Source: VAZQ01 sp035293945
GTDB lineage: Bacteria > Pseudomonadota > Alphaproteobacteria > Rhizobiales > Xanthobacteraceae
DNA length: 64,000 nt
Direction of reading: 5' to 3'
Assembly: GCA_035293945.1 (NCBI GenBank)
Contig: DATGLV010000028.1
Location: forward strand, 62,001 to 126,000
Numbering within the stretch: the stretch's first letter is position 1; each line of letters begins with the position of its first letter. The notes below the pieces were generated by a model. The model did no database searches. It worked only from the letters and a program-made list of their open reading frames with translations, and was not told the origin of the DNA. The position numbers and the translations under genes were made by a program. This document shows, piece by piece, positions 25,852 to 34,894 of this stretch.

Positions 25852-26871
25852 CTACTTCTTGATCCAGCGGCGCAGGTTCTTGGTTTGGGTGTAGCCGCCG
25901 TAGATGTTGCCGGCGTCGTCTGCCGCCACACCCTCAAGCGCGCCGAGCTCCTTGGTCTCGGGGATGAAGGCGATGACCTTCTTGTCCTTCACGGTGCCGA
26001 CCCGGATGCCCTGCTGGAAGCCCGGATTGGTCTCGGCGGTCGACTGCGAGTCGGACACATATATTATGTCGTTCTTGTTGATGTAGACGCTGCTCGGGCG
26101 CCCGAACTGCTTCCACTCGTCAAGGAACTGTCCGTCCTGGTCGAAGATCTGGATGCGGTTGTTCACGCGGTCAGCCACGAACAGCCGGCCAGCGGAATCC
26201 ATGGCCAGCATGTGCGGCGTATCGAACTGACCGGGCGCCGTGCCTTTGGTGCCCCAGGCCTTGATGAACTTGCCGTCGGGAGTGAACTTCACGATGCGCG
26301 CATTGGTGTTGCCGCCATGCCCGTCGGCCACGAAGATATCGCCGTTCGGCGCCACCAGGGTGTTGGACGGTGCGTTGAAAAGATCATGGCTGTCATTGGT
26401 GCCGGCGACGCCCGGCTTGCCCAGCGTCATCAGCACCTTGCCGTCCGGGCTGAACTTGGTGACGGTGTGGCCCTTGCCGTTCTTGGCCTGGAAGTCGGTC
26501 GCCCAGATGTTGTCGTCCTTGTCGACGTAAAGGCCGTGCGGAGCCGCGAACATGCCGGCACCGAAATTCGCCACTACCTTGCCGCTCTGGTCGAACTTGA
26601 AGATCGGGTTGAGATTGGAGTCGGCGCAGAAATTCGTCGTCTCGCAGCGATCGAATGCCCACAGGCTCTTGCCGTCACGATCAATTGACAGGCCGAACAC
26701 CGCACCGAACGTGCGGCCCGGGGGCAGCTTCGCCCAGCCCTCGTCGAGCTTGTAGGGGTTCGGCGCCGAATTCGGATCAGTGGCCTGTGCGTAGATCTTG
26801 TCGGCCGACCCGACCAGCGCCGTCAAAGCGGCAAAGCCGAGCACAAAGCTAAAATTACGTGCCATTGACAT
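25852..26871 (-). CDS. Secreted NHL-repeat beta-propeller protein
   Basis: The 339-residue protein has a signal peptide ending near IYA and then six NHL-like blades with repeated patterns such as FAAPHGLYVDKDDNIWATD, DTPHMLAMDSAGRLFVAD and FGRPSSVYINKNDIIYVSD. The architecture resembles the catalytic propeller of peptidyl-alpha-hydroxyglycine amidating lyases and related bacterial six-bladed proteins, but function is not assured. The ATG at 26871 has GGAGGAGG six bases upstream. Upstream lie four tandem repeats that each carry an ATG-like unit. It ends in a strong terminator. Confidence 0.82.
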   Translation of the reverse strand: MSMARNFSFVLGFAALTALVGSADKIYAQATDPNSAPNPYKLDEGWAKLPPGRTFGAVFGLSIDRDGKSLWAFDRCETTNFCADSNLNPIFKFDQSGKVVANFGAGMFAAPHGLYVDKDDNIWATDFQAKNGKGHTVTKFSPDGKVLMTLGKPGVAGTNDSHDLFNAPSNTLVAPNGDIFVADGHGGNTNARIVKFTPDGKFIKAWGTKGTAPGQFDTPHMLAMDSAGRLFVADRVNNRIQIFDQDGQFLDEWKQFGRPSSVYINKNDIIYVSDSQSTAETNPGFQQGIRVGTVKDKKVIAFIPETKELGALEGVAADDAGNIYGGYTQTKNLRRWIKK

Positions 26872-26885
26872 GCGTCTTCCTCCTC

Positions 26886-26938
26886 CATGAGCTCCTTTCA
26901 TGAGCTCGTTTCATGACCTGGTTTGATGACCTTGGTTT
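26886..26938. repeat. Four 13-14 bp tandem repeats upstream of the NHL gene
   Basis: Plus-strand units are CATGAGCTCCTTT, CATGAGCTCGTTT, CATGACCTGGTTT and GATGACCTTGGTTT. On the gene's strand each reads like AAAGGAGCTCATG, that is a ribosome-binding-site-like purine run followed by ATG. The unit is not a multiple of three, so the ATGs fall in different frames. Confidence 0.6.
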
Positions 26939-27260
26939 GATGCGTATTGACGATTGGGTTCGATAAACCCCGGCTTCTTGGCTAGACCGGTGATCGATCC
27001 AGGCTCATATCCGGGCGTGGTGATTGCAGGTTCGGATTCCTTCGACAGGACAGCCACATGCCTGACCGCAATCCGGCGGGTTGGAACGGATCGCTCTGCC
27101 GCCACGGTGGCTGCACCCAACATCATAGCACGCTGCGGCATCAAGTCATGGGCCAACGGGCCGGTTTGCGCCCGTCGCGCACCCCCTCGCCTTGCGGGGT
27201 AAGCCGGATCAGGCGATCCTGCCCTCTGGGCTGCCCGCCCGGCCGAGGACAATTGCCGTG

Positions 27261-28277
27261 ATGACCGCGAGATTGATGCAACACAGCTGCGTGCTCGTGA
27301 GGGCCCTTTCGGTGTTGCTGCCGCTGTCGCTGGCCGCCGCCTTTGCGGCCGCATCCGCATGGGCGCAGAGCTGGCCGGAGCGGCCCGTCACCATGGTGAT
27401 TCCATTCGCGGCCGGCGGTGCCGTCGACGTGATGGGCCGTATCCTGGCGCCGCGCCTTGGCGAGGTATTGGGCCAGCGTGTCATCATCGAGAATGTGGCC
27501 GGGGCGGGCGGCATGAGCGGGGCCTATCGGGTCGCCAAGGCCAATCCCGACGGCTACGAACTCGTGCTCGGCAGCGTCGGCACGCACGCGCACAGCCAAT
27601 CGCTCTACAAGAAGCCGCTCTACAACGCAGTGACCGACTTTGCGCCGGTGGCGCTCATCGCCGAGCTTCCCCTCGTCCTGGTCGCCCGCAAGGACCTGCC
27701 GGCCGACAATCTGCGGGAATTCATTACCTACGCGAAGGCAAACCAGGCCAAGATGCAGTTCGGCTCGGCCGGTGCCGGCTCCGCCGATCACCTCACCTGC
27801 CTGCTGCTCAACAGTGCGATTGGGGTGAACATCACGCACGTCCCCTATCGCGGCGGTCAGCCCGCGATGCAGGACCTGATCGGCGGCCGCATAGATTACG
27901 TCTGCAACATCATCACTACGGTGCTGCCGCAAGTCCAAGCCGGCCTGATCAAGGCCATCACCATCACCACCAAGCAGCGCTCCCCGCTCCTGCCCGATCT
28001 GCCGACCGCGCAAGAGCAGGGTGTTGCGGGCTTCGATGCCTATACGTGGGATGCCCTATTTCTGCCCAACCGCACGCCCGAGCCAATCGTCCGCCGGCTC
28101 AACGCGGCGGTTAACGAGACGCTGAACACGCCGATCGTTCAACAACGGCTGAGCGAGATCGGCGCCAATGTGGTCTCGCAGGAGCGACGCACCCCCGAAT
28201 ATCTGGGCAAGTTTGTAGCGAGCGAGATCGCGAAATGGGCGGGACCGATCAAGGCGAGCGGCGTCACCATCGAATGA
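27261..28277 (+). CDS. TctC/Bug family solute-binding protein
   Basis: The 338-residue product has a signal peptide ending at AWA and the TctC pattern: WPERPVTMVIPFAAGGAVDV near the mature N-terminus, IIENVAGAGGMSGA, PDGYELVLG, and FGSAGAGSADHL. These periplasmic proteins bind carboxylates and related acids and deliver them to TctA/TctB permeases or sensors. No permease genes are adjacent. The ATG at 27261 gives the proper signal peptide. A paralogue follows after 22 bases. Confidence 0.93.
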   Translation: MTARLMQHSCVLVRALSVLLPLSLAAAFAAASAWAQSWPERPVTMVIPFAAGGAVDVMGRILAPRLGEVLGQRVIIENVAGAGGMSGAYRVAKANPDGYELVLGSVGTHAHSQSLYKKPLYNAVTDFAPVALIAELPLVLVARKDLPADNLREFITYAKANQAKMQFGSAGAGSADHLTCLLLNSAIGVNITHVPYRGGQPAMQDLIGGRIDYVCNIITTVLPQVQAGLIKAITITTKQRSPLLPDLPTAQEQGVAGFDAYTWDALFLPNRTPEPIVRRLNAAVNETLNTPIVQQRLSEIGANVVSQERRTPEYLGKFVASEIAKWAGPIKASGVTIE

Positions 28278-28299
28278 AGCGGGTCACCGGGAGACAAGA

Positions 28300-29295
28300 A
28301 TGGCGGCGAACACCAAGCCTGTAGCGTTATTGATCGCCCTGTGGGTTGCTGTGCTCATGTGGGCGCCCGGCCGTTCGCAAGCGGACGACTATCCGAGCCG
28401 GCCGCTAACACTGGTGGTTCCGTTCGCGGCCGGCGGCGGCGTCGACGTGAGCGCGCGCATCCAGGCCGAGCGCATGGGGGCGCTGCTCGGGCAGACAATC
28501 GTAATCGAGAATATCGGGGCCGCCGGCGGCATGGCGGGCGGCGCCCGTGTCGCCAAGGCGGCGCCCGACGGCTACACGTTCGAGATCGGCAATGTAGGCA
28601 CGCACGCCTACAATCAGACGCTCTACAAGAAGCCGCTTTATAATGCGGTGACGGACTTCACTCCGGTCGGGCTCGCAACCGAATCGCCGCGCATCCTGGT
28701 GGTCCGCAAGGATCTACCGGTCAATAATCTGCAGGAGCTGATCGCTTATATCAAAGCCCACCAGAAGGACATGCAGTTCGGCTCAGCCGGCGTCGGCTCG
28801 GCCACGCACCTTCCCTGCGTGTTGTTCAACCTCGCCATCGGGGCCAATGTCACGCACGTGCCCTATCGGGGCGAGGCACCTGCGATGCAGGACGTGATCG
28901 GCGGACGCGTCGATTATATGTGCGCCACCATACAAACAGGCGCCGCACAAGCCGGCCAAGGCAGCGTCAAGCCAATCGCCATCATGGGGCCGAACCGGGT
29001 GCCGATCGCCCCCAATGTGCCAACGGCGGCCGAGCAGGGCCTCAAGGGCGTCGAGTCGAGCGCCTGGAACGCGTTCTTCCTGCCTAAGGGCGCGCCCGAC
29101 GCGATCGTGCGCAAGCTCAACAAAGCGATGAGCGATGCGCTCGACGATCCTGCGGTGCACAATCGCCTATCCGAGCTCGGGCTCGAAATCGTGCCGCCGG
29201 AACGGCGCACGCCCGAATATCTCGCCAAGTTCGTGCCGGAGGAGATCGCCCGCTGGGCAAAGCCGATCCGTGCGGCCGGCATCAGCGGAGATTGA
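28300..29295 (+). CDS. TctC/Bug family solute-binding protein (tandem paralogue)
   Basis: This 331-residue protein is a close paralogue of the preceding one: YPSRPLTLVVPFAAGGGVDV, VIENIGAAGGMAGGARV and LYKKPLYNAVTDFTPVGLA align almost position for position. It has a signal peptide ending near SQA. Spacing of 22 bases indicates one operon and a local duplication. The bound ligand is unknown; differences in the loop regions suggest two related ligands. Confidence 0.93.
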   Translation: MAANTKPVALLIALWVAVLMWAPGRSQADDYPSRPLTLVVPFAAGGGVDVSARIQAERMGALLGQTIVIENIGAAGGMAGGARVAKAAPDGYTFEIGNVGTHAYNQTLYKKPLYNAVTDFTPVGLATESPRILVVRKDLPVNNLQELIAYIKAHQKDMQFGSAGVGSATHLPCVLFNLAIGANVTHVPYRGEAPAMQDVIGGRVDYMCATIQTGAAQAGQGSVKPIAIMGPNRVPIAPNVPTAAEQGLKGVESSAWNAFFLPKGAPDAIVRKLNKAMSDALDDPAVHNRLSELGLEIVPPERRTPEYLAKFVPEEIARWAKPIRAAGISGD

Positions 29296-29573
29296 TGGCC
29301 AAATCGCGCCCACGCTCGAAGGGACGAAATGCAGGCTCGGCTTGTGCGCGCGCAGTGCGTGGAAGCGCGCGTGAACGCGCCTTATGCGGCGCCAAGCCGC
29401 GATCGCTCCAAGCCGAACCGTTGGTTAACGGAGCGTTTTGCAAGCGGCGGCCGATCCTGGCTTCATCCTCCCGAAAGAATTGAGTGGCAACTTCATCACC
29501 ATGGCTGCTGAGCGTTCAATGCTGTCCGTCAGCGGCACGCGATCGTCACCGAAGCCGGATTGCCAAGCGGACC

Positions 29574-31334
29574 ATGGTGATGTCACTAGCCCTCCTTCGC
29601 CTGGGTCGCCGCCGTTCAATCAAGACGGAAGGCCCTTTGGTCACCGTCCAGGCGCCCCCGCTCGAGCCCGAGCCAGGGACCGGTGCTCGGCTCGCGGTCA
29701 TTCGGGAGACCATCGATCTTCTCGAGGCCGACCTCGGCACCATGTTCCGGGGCGTGCAAGCTTCGACCAAAGCGGTGCACGACGGAATCGGGTCATCGGC
29801 CGCAGCCCTCGATGCCATCCGGCGGCGCAGCGAAGCGCTTGCGCAGCAGTCCGGCGAGGCCAAGCGGGACGCCACTCAGCTCGCAGCGGCGACGGAGGAA
29901 TTGGCCTCGTCCTCCACCGAGATCAACCGCCAGGTAAACAATGCCAGCTCGGTCACCGCCGAGGTTCGTCAGGTCGCGAGCGCGGCCGGGCGAAGTCTCG
30001 ACGGTCTGAAATTATCATCGGCTGAAATCGGTAACGTCGTCAGCCTCATTGCGGCCATTGCCAAGCAAACCAACCTTTTGGCGCTCAATGCCAAGATCGA
30101 GGCGGCGCGCGCGGGCAGCGCCGGACGCGGCTTTGCGGTGGTCGCGGACGAAGTCAAGGCACTGTCAGTCCAGACCCAAAAGGCCACCGACGAGATCGCC
30201 CTCAAGATTGACCAACTACGGCGCGACGCGGCCGAGTCGATTGCCGCCGTGAAGCGGATCGCCGAGATGACAGAGGCGGTCCAGCCACTGTTCGAGGCCG
30301 TTGCCGCGGCCGTGATCGAGCAGACATCCACCACGAGCGAGCTTGCGCGGAGCGCCTCGGTATCCTCGCAGTTCATAGCCACCGTCGCCGATGGCGCTAG
30401 CGAGATCGAAAGAGCCGCGGCCCATGCGAGCGGTCAAAGCGACGCCGTCGACCACGCGAGCAAGACCACCGTCAAGCTTGCCTCAGAGCTCAGGACTCGA
30501 TTCACCATCTTCCTGCGCCAGACGGAAATTGGGGACCGGCGCCGCCACGATCGGCTGCCGTGCGATCTCGCGGTGACACTGAGATATCCGGGAGGCACCT
30601 TGAGCGGGCGGATGGCCGATCTCTCAGAGGGCGGCATGCTGGTGCGCGCGAATTCCCCCGAAGCACTGGTCGTGGGTGATGCCCTGGACGGAACAATTGC
30701 CGGCCTCGGCAGCGTGCGCGTTCGGCTGGTCAACCGATCGGTTCACGGGCTGCATCTTGAATTCACTGATTTGCAGACGGCAACGCGAGCCGCGCTCGAG
30801 CACAAGCTCGCCGCCATCCGTGAGGAAAATGGCGACGCGATCCGGTGTGCCATCGCGGCTGCCGGACAAATCTCAGCTGCCTTCGAGGCCGCCGTATCAA
30901 AGGAACGCATCACCCTCGACGCATTGTTCGACAGCAACTACGTCCCGGTCAGCGGCACCAATCCGGTTCAGTACCGCACCCGCTTCCTCGACTTGTGCGA
31001 AGAGGTCTTGCCGCCAATCCAGAAGTCGGTGCGGGACAGCAACGCTAACGTGACGGTGTGTGCGGCGATCGATCGCAACGGCTATCTTCCCGTCCACCGG
31101 CCCAGCCAATCAAAGCCACAGCGGCCTGGCGATATCGCCTGGAACGAGGCCAATTCGCGCAATCGACGCATCTACGACGATCCCGCCAGGCTGGCAGCGG
31201 CGCGCAACACCCGTCCCTATCTGATCCAGGAATACTTCATTGAGCATTCGACCACCATGGTTCGGTCGATCTCGGCGCCGATTCGCGTATTCGGTAAGCA
31301 CTGGGGCGCAATGCGCATCAACTACAAGGTTTGA
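29574..31334 (+). CDS. Soluble methyl-accepting chemotaxis protein with PilZ and C-terminal sensor regions
   Basis: No membrane segment is seen. The order is a coiled-coil MCP signalling domain with the hairpin tip NLLALNAKIEAARAGSAGRG (about residues 165-185), a PilZ domain from about residue 320 with the c-di-GMP motifs RRRHDR and DLSEGG, and a C-terminal region (about 440-586) containing NSRNRRIYDD, RPYLIQEYF and FGKHWGAMRINYK. The last segment is of a kind found after the signalling domain in other soluble chemoreceptors; I cannot name it. The start could also be GTG at 29484 or ATG at 29580. It likely links c-di-GMP and a cytoplasmic cue to chemotaxis. Confidence 0.88.
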   Translation: MVMSLALLRLGRRRSIKTEGPLVTVQAPPLEPEPGTGARLAVIRETIDLLEADLGTMFRGVQASTKAVHDGIGSSAAALDAIRRRSEALAQQSGEAKRDATQLAAATEELASSSTEINRQVNNASSVTAEVRQVASAAGRSLDGLKLSSAEIGNVVSLIAAIAKQTNLLALNAKIEAARAGSAGRGFAVVADEVKALSVQTQKATDEIALKIDQLRRDAAESIAAVKRIAEMTEAVQPLFEAVAAAVIEQTSTTSELARSASVSSQFIATVADGASEIERAAAHASGQSDAVDHASKTTVKLASELRTRFTIFLRQTEIGDRRRHDRLPCDLAVTLRYPGGTLSGRMADLSEGGMLVRANSPEALVVGDALDGTIAGLGSVRVRLVNRSVHGLHLEFTDLQTATRAALEHKLAAIREENGDAIRCAIAAAGQISAAFEAAVSKERITLDALFDSNYVPVSGTNPVQYRTRFLDLCEEVLPPIQKSVRDSNANVTVCAAIDRNGYLPVHRPSQSKPQRPGDIAWNEANSRNRRIYDDPARLAAARNTRPYLIQEYFIEHSTTMVRSISAPIRVFGKHWGAMRINYKV

Positions 31335-31364
31335 GCCGCCATCGGCGTCGGCTGAGCAAGGCCA

Positions 31365-31556
31365 CTAAAAGCATGTCTCGATCGAAAGGATTCACCTCGG
31401 TGGTCACCCGCGGGCATAGCCCGTCGAAGACGGGCGTAAACGCCCTTATGACCCGCGGGTCCATCGTTTTCGCAAGACGATGAATTGCCGGGTCGAGCCA
31501 GGTCAAGCCCGGCAATGACGTCGGAGTGAATCAGTTGAAACGAGATCCGCATTTAG
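31365..31556 (+). mobile_element. Copy A of the ~190-bp MITE-like element
   Basis: The 192-base copy begins CTAAAAGCATGTCTCGATCG and ends ...ATCCGCATTTAG. It shares its layout with copies at 39265 and 53590: an imperfect terminal inverted repeat, a CCCGTC-GAA-GACGGG hairpin, then GGGCGT-AA-ACGCCC, and a GCCGGG/CCCGGC inverted pair near the other end. It lies between the chemoreceptor stop and the stop of a convergent TctC gene. It has no coding capacity. Confidence 0.75.
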
Positions 31557-31557
31557 C

Positions 31558-32628
31558 TCATCTCTGCAGCGAATCCCGCAGCCGTACCAGATAGTCCAAG
31601 GTCGGCGGCGCGGTGCGGGCGAGATTGCCGGCGATCCGGGAGAGCTCCGGCCCCGATACTTCGATGACCTGCGGGAATACGGTCTTGGCGCGCTCGATGA
31701 ACTCGGGGTCGTTGACGGTCTCATGGAACGCTTGCCGGTAGGTGGAGATGACCGGCTCCGGCGTGCTGGGAACGAGCGCGAGCCAGTCGCCCACCTTGAT
31801 CAGATCGGTCCAATAGGCGACCGCGTCGCGCGCGAGAGGATCGGTCACCTTGTTCTTGATCAGATCGGTGAACATTGGCGCATCACCGAACTCCGCGCGC
31901 GGCACGAGTGATCCGGTCACCTGCGTGCCGGTCTGAAAATACGTCACGAAATTGCCGCTGGCAGTCGCGATCCGGATCTGCTCGAGGTCCGATGTGGTCG
32001 TCATGTCGATCTCGCCGCGCGCCAGCGCCAGCCGCAGGTCATTGGTTCCCGGATAGCCGAACACCCATTTGACGTTCCAATGCAAGATCTCGGCTCCGAG
32101 CACTACCGCCCACATTGTTGTGCGCAGATTGTTGGATGCCCCCATGATCACCGGCGCAGCAGTCCGATCATAGAGCCGGGGAAGCGCGGACTTGTTCATC
32201 AGGAGCGCCGAGCCTGTGGCCGCGATCCCGCCCACATAGATCAGCTTGGCAGGATCGTAGATAGCGCGCGCATTGCGATAATAGAGCGGATCGAAATTGC
32301 CGCCCGCGCCTGTCACCAGCGTGAGCCCATCCGGCTTGGTCTGCGCAACAACGGTGTTGAGCGCGACCACGCCTTCCGCACCCGGCATATTGCGCACGAT
32401 CACGGCGGGTCTGCCGGGCAACCGTTTCCCCATCCCGTCCGCCACCGCCCGGCTGATCACGTCGGGACTGCCGCCCGGGGTGAAGCCGACCACGATTGTA
32501 ATGGTCTTGTCCTTGAACGAGACCGCGTCGTCCGCACGCGTCATTCCGATCAAGGCGCAAGCCGCAATGCCGGCCACAATAGCGAGCCGGCCGGTCACAA
32601 TGGGAAACATTCGACCCAAGCGAAGCAT
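31558..32628 (-). CDS. TctC-like solute-binding protein
   Basis: The 356-residue product has a signal peptide ending near RAD and a divergent TctC fold: KTITIVVGFTPGGSPDVISR, VIVRNMPGAEGVVALNT and GLTLVTGAGGNFDPLYY. Its start lies 3 bases after the stop of the MetE-like gene on the same strand, so the two are an operon. Compared with the tandem pair at 27-29 kb it has lost the second glycine-rich loop sequence, which suggests a different ligand. Confidence 0.85.
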   Translation of the reverse strand: MLRLGRMFPIVTGRLAIVAGIAACALIGMTRADDAVSFKDKTITIVVGFTPGGSPDVISRAVADGMGKRLPGRPAVIVRNMPGAEGVVALNTVVAQTKPDGLTLVTGAGGNFDPLYYRNARAIYDPAKLIYVGGIAATGSALLMNKSALPRLYDRTAAPVIMGASNNLRTTMWAVVLGAEILHWNVKWVFGYPGTNDLRLALARGEIDMTTTSDLEQIRIATASGNFVTYFQTGTQVTGSLVPRAEFGDAPMFTDLIKNKVTDPLARDAVAYWTDLIKVGDWLALVPSTPEPVISTYRQAFHETVNDPEFIERAKTVFPQVIEVSGPELSRIAGNLARTAPPTLDYLVRLRDSLQR

Positions 32629-32631
32629 GCT

Positions 32632-33804
32632 CTACGTCAGCGCATAGGTCTCGTCCGCGGCCGCGATGGGAGCTTCCGGCAGCCCGAGCTCGCGGCGCAC
32701 GATGTTTGCGCCCTTCACGATGGCCACCATCTTATAGAACGCATGCGTGCGGGTCATGCCTTGCCGACCGAAACCGCAGTCGGAGCTCAGCACAAGCCGC
32801 TCCGGCTCGATATGCCTCAAGGCCTTGCGGATGAGCGCCGCGACCTCCTCTGCAGTCTCGACCTGTAGGCTGCGGTGCCGCACCACCCCGATGCAGATCT
32901 TCTTGTCCTTGCTGATTGCGGCGCCGATTTCGGCAATCTCCTCGGCCCCGTTGTCGGCGGTCTCGAAGGTGAGAACATCGACATCGAGCTGATCCATATA
33001 GGGCAGCACCGCCTTGAGGCTCGGCACCTGGGCGAGCCGCTGCGCGAACGGATTACCCCAGCAGGTGTGACACCAGACCTCGGTCTTGCCCCGCAGGCCC
33101 TGCACCTCCATGTTCAATGCTTCGACGTAATCTTCCGGCCTGAGCTCGCGCTTGGTCCCGGTGGCGTTGTGCAGGCAGGGCTCCTCGACCTGGATCACCG
33201 GGCACCCGGCATCGGCCAAGCGGTGGTACTCCTCATTGAGCGCACGCGAGAACGCCCGAATGGATTCGTTGCGATCCTTGTGGAAGCGGTTGGGCACTTG
33301 CTGGTCGAGATGTTGGGCGCTGCAAGTTCCCATCTTGACCGGCTTTGAGGTGAGGCGCTGAGCGGTCTTCCAGACCGCGTCGTAATGCAGCCTACCTGCG
33401 GCGAGCGGCCCCACTACCAGCGGGCTCATGCGGATCGACTCGTTCAGGATATCGCCCGGCATATCGACCCGTCGCTGTGTCCCGCCCCGGTCCATGCGCA
33501 CGATCTCGCGCGGATCGCGCTGCTCAAGCCCCTGCATCCGGTCCAGGATATAGGTCGACCAGGAGCGGCCGCCGATATCGACATCGAAGCGCATCTCGCC
33601 GTCGCTCAGGATATCGAGCCCCGCGCGGGTCTGGTCGGCGATCAGCGCCGCCACCGCATCCCCGTACTGCTCGCGATAGACCGGATCGCGCGCGAAGGTC
33701 GCCAGAAACGACCGCCCAGACAGGTTGCTGACGAACCAGGACGGACGCGGCAGCGACCCGGTGATGGTTGTTGCGAGCGCCCTGCCTGCGGTTGCTTTGT
33801 ACAT
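32632..33804 (-). CDS. MetE C-terminal-domain-like, cobalamin-independent methyltransferase family protein
   Basis: The ATG at 33804 is preceded by a strong GGGGGAAG, giving a 390-residue protein. It shows TTITGSLPRPSW at the start, DILSDGEMRFDV, VIQVEEPCLH, the Zn-type CHTCWGN segment, FETADNG and a terminal SSDCGFGRQ. These are features of the catalytic half of cobalamin-independent methionine synthase; the N-terminal half of true MetE is absent. Such stand-alone proteins often demethylate or cleave other substrates. Direct coupling with a TctC binding-protein gene points to metabolism of an imported compound. A methionine synthase function is not assured. Confidence 0.82.
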   Translation of the reverse strand: MYKATAGRALATTITGSLPRPSWFVSNLSGRSFLATFARDPVYREQYGDAVAALIADQTRAGLDILSDGEMRFDVDIGGRSWSTYILDRMQGLEQRDPREIVRMDRGGTQRRVDMPGDILNESIRMSPLVVGPLAAGRLHYDAVWKTAQRLTSKPVKMGTCSAQHLDQQVPNRFHKDRNESIRAFSRALNEEYHRLADAGCPVIQVEEPCLHNATGTKRELRPEDYVEALNMEVQGLRGKTEVWCHTCWGNPFAQRLAQVPSLKAVLPYMDQLDVDVLTFETADNGAEEIAEIGAAISKDKKICIGVVRHRSLQVETAEEVAALIRKALRHIEPERLVLSSDCGFGRQGMTRTHAFYKMVAIVKGANIVRRELGLPEAPIAAADETYALT

Positions 33805-33901
33805 CGGCTTCCCCCACTTGCTGATGATCCGCGTCATCGGCTTGCTGACGATGCTGCTGCCGCCACGTCCGCAGTATCCCCGATAGGCGGCGATATGCTC
33901 G

Positions 33902-34150
33902 TCATCGAAACTGCGGGCTACAATGATCAGACGCATCACCTCCGGCTGGCCAGCTTTTGATGCCGCGCTTGCCGCAGCGCATGTGCCGCATGACGGCCAT
34001 GTCTATGTCTATGCGGGTGTCGAGCGCGGCTTCCAGTGCAACTGCACTCTGTGCCGCCGCGCGATCACTCGTACCAAGCACGACACAACTCACGAGCAGC
34101 GAGAAGCCGGTAACGAGAATCCGAATGGCGCCCCAGCGTGCTCTGGCCAT
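33902..34150 (-). CDS. Small secreted protein, possibly a truncated gene
   Basis: An ATG at 34150 preceded by GGAAGGA opens an 82-codon frame with a clear signal peptide (ILVTGFSLLVSCVVLG, cleavage near AAAQ). The short mature part (ALDTRIDIDMAVMRHMRCG and beyond) has no recognisable fold. It runs into the upstream region of the MetE-like gene and may be the front end of a lost secreted protein. Strong initiation signals support it; lack of a recognisable mature domain weakens it. Confidence 0.4.
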   Translation of the reverse strand: MARARWGAIRILVTGFSLLVSCVVLGTSDRAAAQSAVALEAALDTRIDIDMAVMRHMRCGKRGIKSWPAGGDASDHCSPQFR

Positions 34151-34215
34151 TGTCCTTCCCTTTTTTTGCTCTGACGGTTCAGTCAGGCTACCGAGAGGGC
34201 GAGTAGGTGTCCAGG

Positions 34216-34245
34216 GACAGCTTCGATCGAGACAGCTTCGATCGG
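34216..34245. repeat. 15-bp tandem duplication
   Basis: GACAGCTTCGATCGA is followed at once by GACAGCTTCGATCGG (one difference). It lies 37 bases ahead of the YdeI-like start. It is the same style as the other short tandem arrays in the window. Confidence 0.6.
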
Positions 34246-34282
34246 CCGACATCAAGTTGGAGTGGAGTGAAGGAATCCGAGA

Positions 34283-34888
34283 ATGTCCAATGTCAAGGGT
34301 CCGATCATATCATTCGCGGACCTGCCATCCATGGACGCCTATCTGTCTGCACACGCGGGGAGCCAGAGCGGCTTTTGGCTTAAGCTCGCTAAAGCTGGCG
34401 CGCCGGAAGCAACCATCACCAAGGCACAGGCGATCGAAGCCGCTTTATGTCACGGATGGATCGACGGTCAGCTTGGGAAGTTCGATGAGCATTATTTTCT
34501 GGTGCGAATGACGCCGCGGCGAAGCGCGAGCCGATGGTCCGCAAACAATCGGGATACGGCGGAGCGTCTTATTCGCGAAGGGCGCATGAAACCTGCCGGA
34601 TTGAGCGAGGTCCAGAAGGCCAAGGCTGATGGTCGCTGGAGCGCGGCGTATCAATCCCAGGGCAAAGCCGAACCTCCGTCCGACTTCCTGGCTGCGCTGG
34701 CTGCTAATGCGGCGGCAGAGCGGGCGTTTGCGAGGCTCGACCGTGCCAACAGGTACGCCTTCATCTATCGCGTGAACGATGCCAAGCGCCCCGAAACGCG
34801 GCAAAAGCGAATTCGCGAGTTTGTAAGAATGCTCGCCCGAGGCAAAACCATTCATCCAACCAAACGCAAGCGAGTTCCAAGGGCCTGA
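34283..34888 (+). CDS. YdeI/OmpD-associated family protein
   Basis: The 201-residue protein has the family's N-terminal pattern FADLPSMDAYLSAHAGSQSG followed by EAALCHGWIDGQ and RFxxR-like MTPRRSASRW, then the helical C-terminal part ending in RVNDAKRPETRQKRIREFV. Members are cytosolic and have been linked to peptide or bacteriocin resistance; the biochemical activity is unknown. It stands alone between a possible gene remnant and a small membrane protein of opposite direction. Confidence 0.88.
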   Translation: MSNVKGPIISFADLPSMDAYLSAHAGSQSGFWLKLAKAGAPEATITKAQAIEAALCHGWIDGQLGKFDEHYFLVRMTPRRSASRWSANNRDTAERLIREGRMKPAGLSEVQKAKADGRWSAAYQSQGKAEPPSDFLAALAANAAAERAFARLDRANRYAFIYRVNDAKRPETRQKRIREFVRMLARGKTIHPTKRKRVPRA

Positions 34889-34894
34889 AGGAGC

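Noticed and set aside
31365..31556. Degenerate CRISPR-like unit
   Set aside because: The three copies are dispersed and not spaced regularly; there are no spacers and no cas genes.
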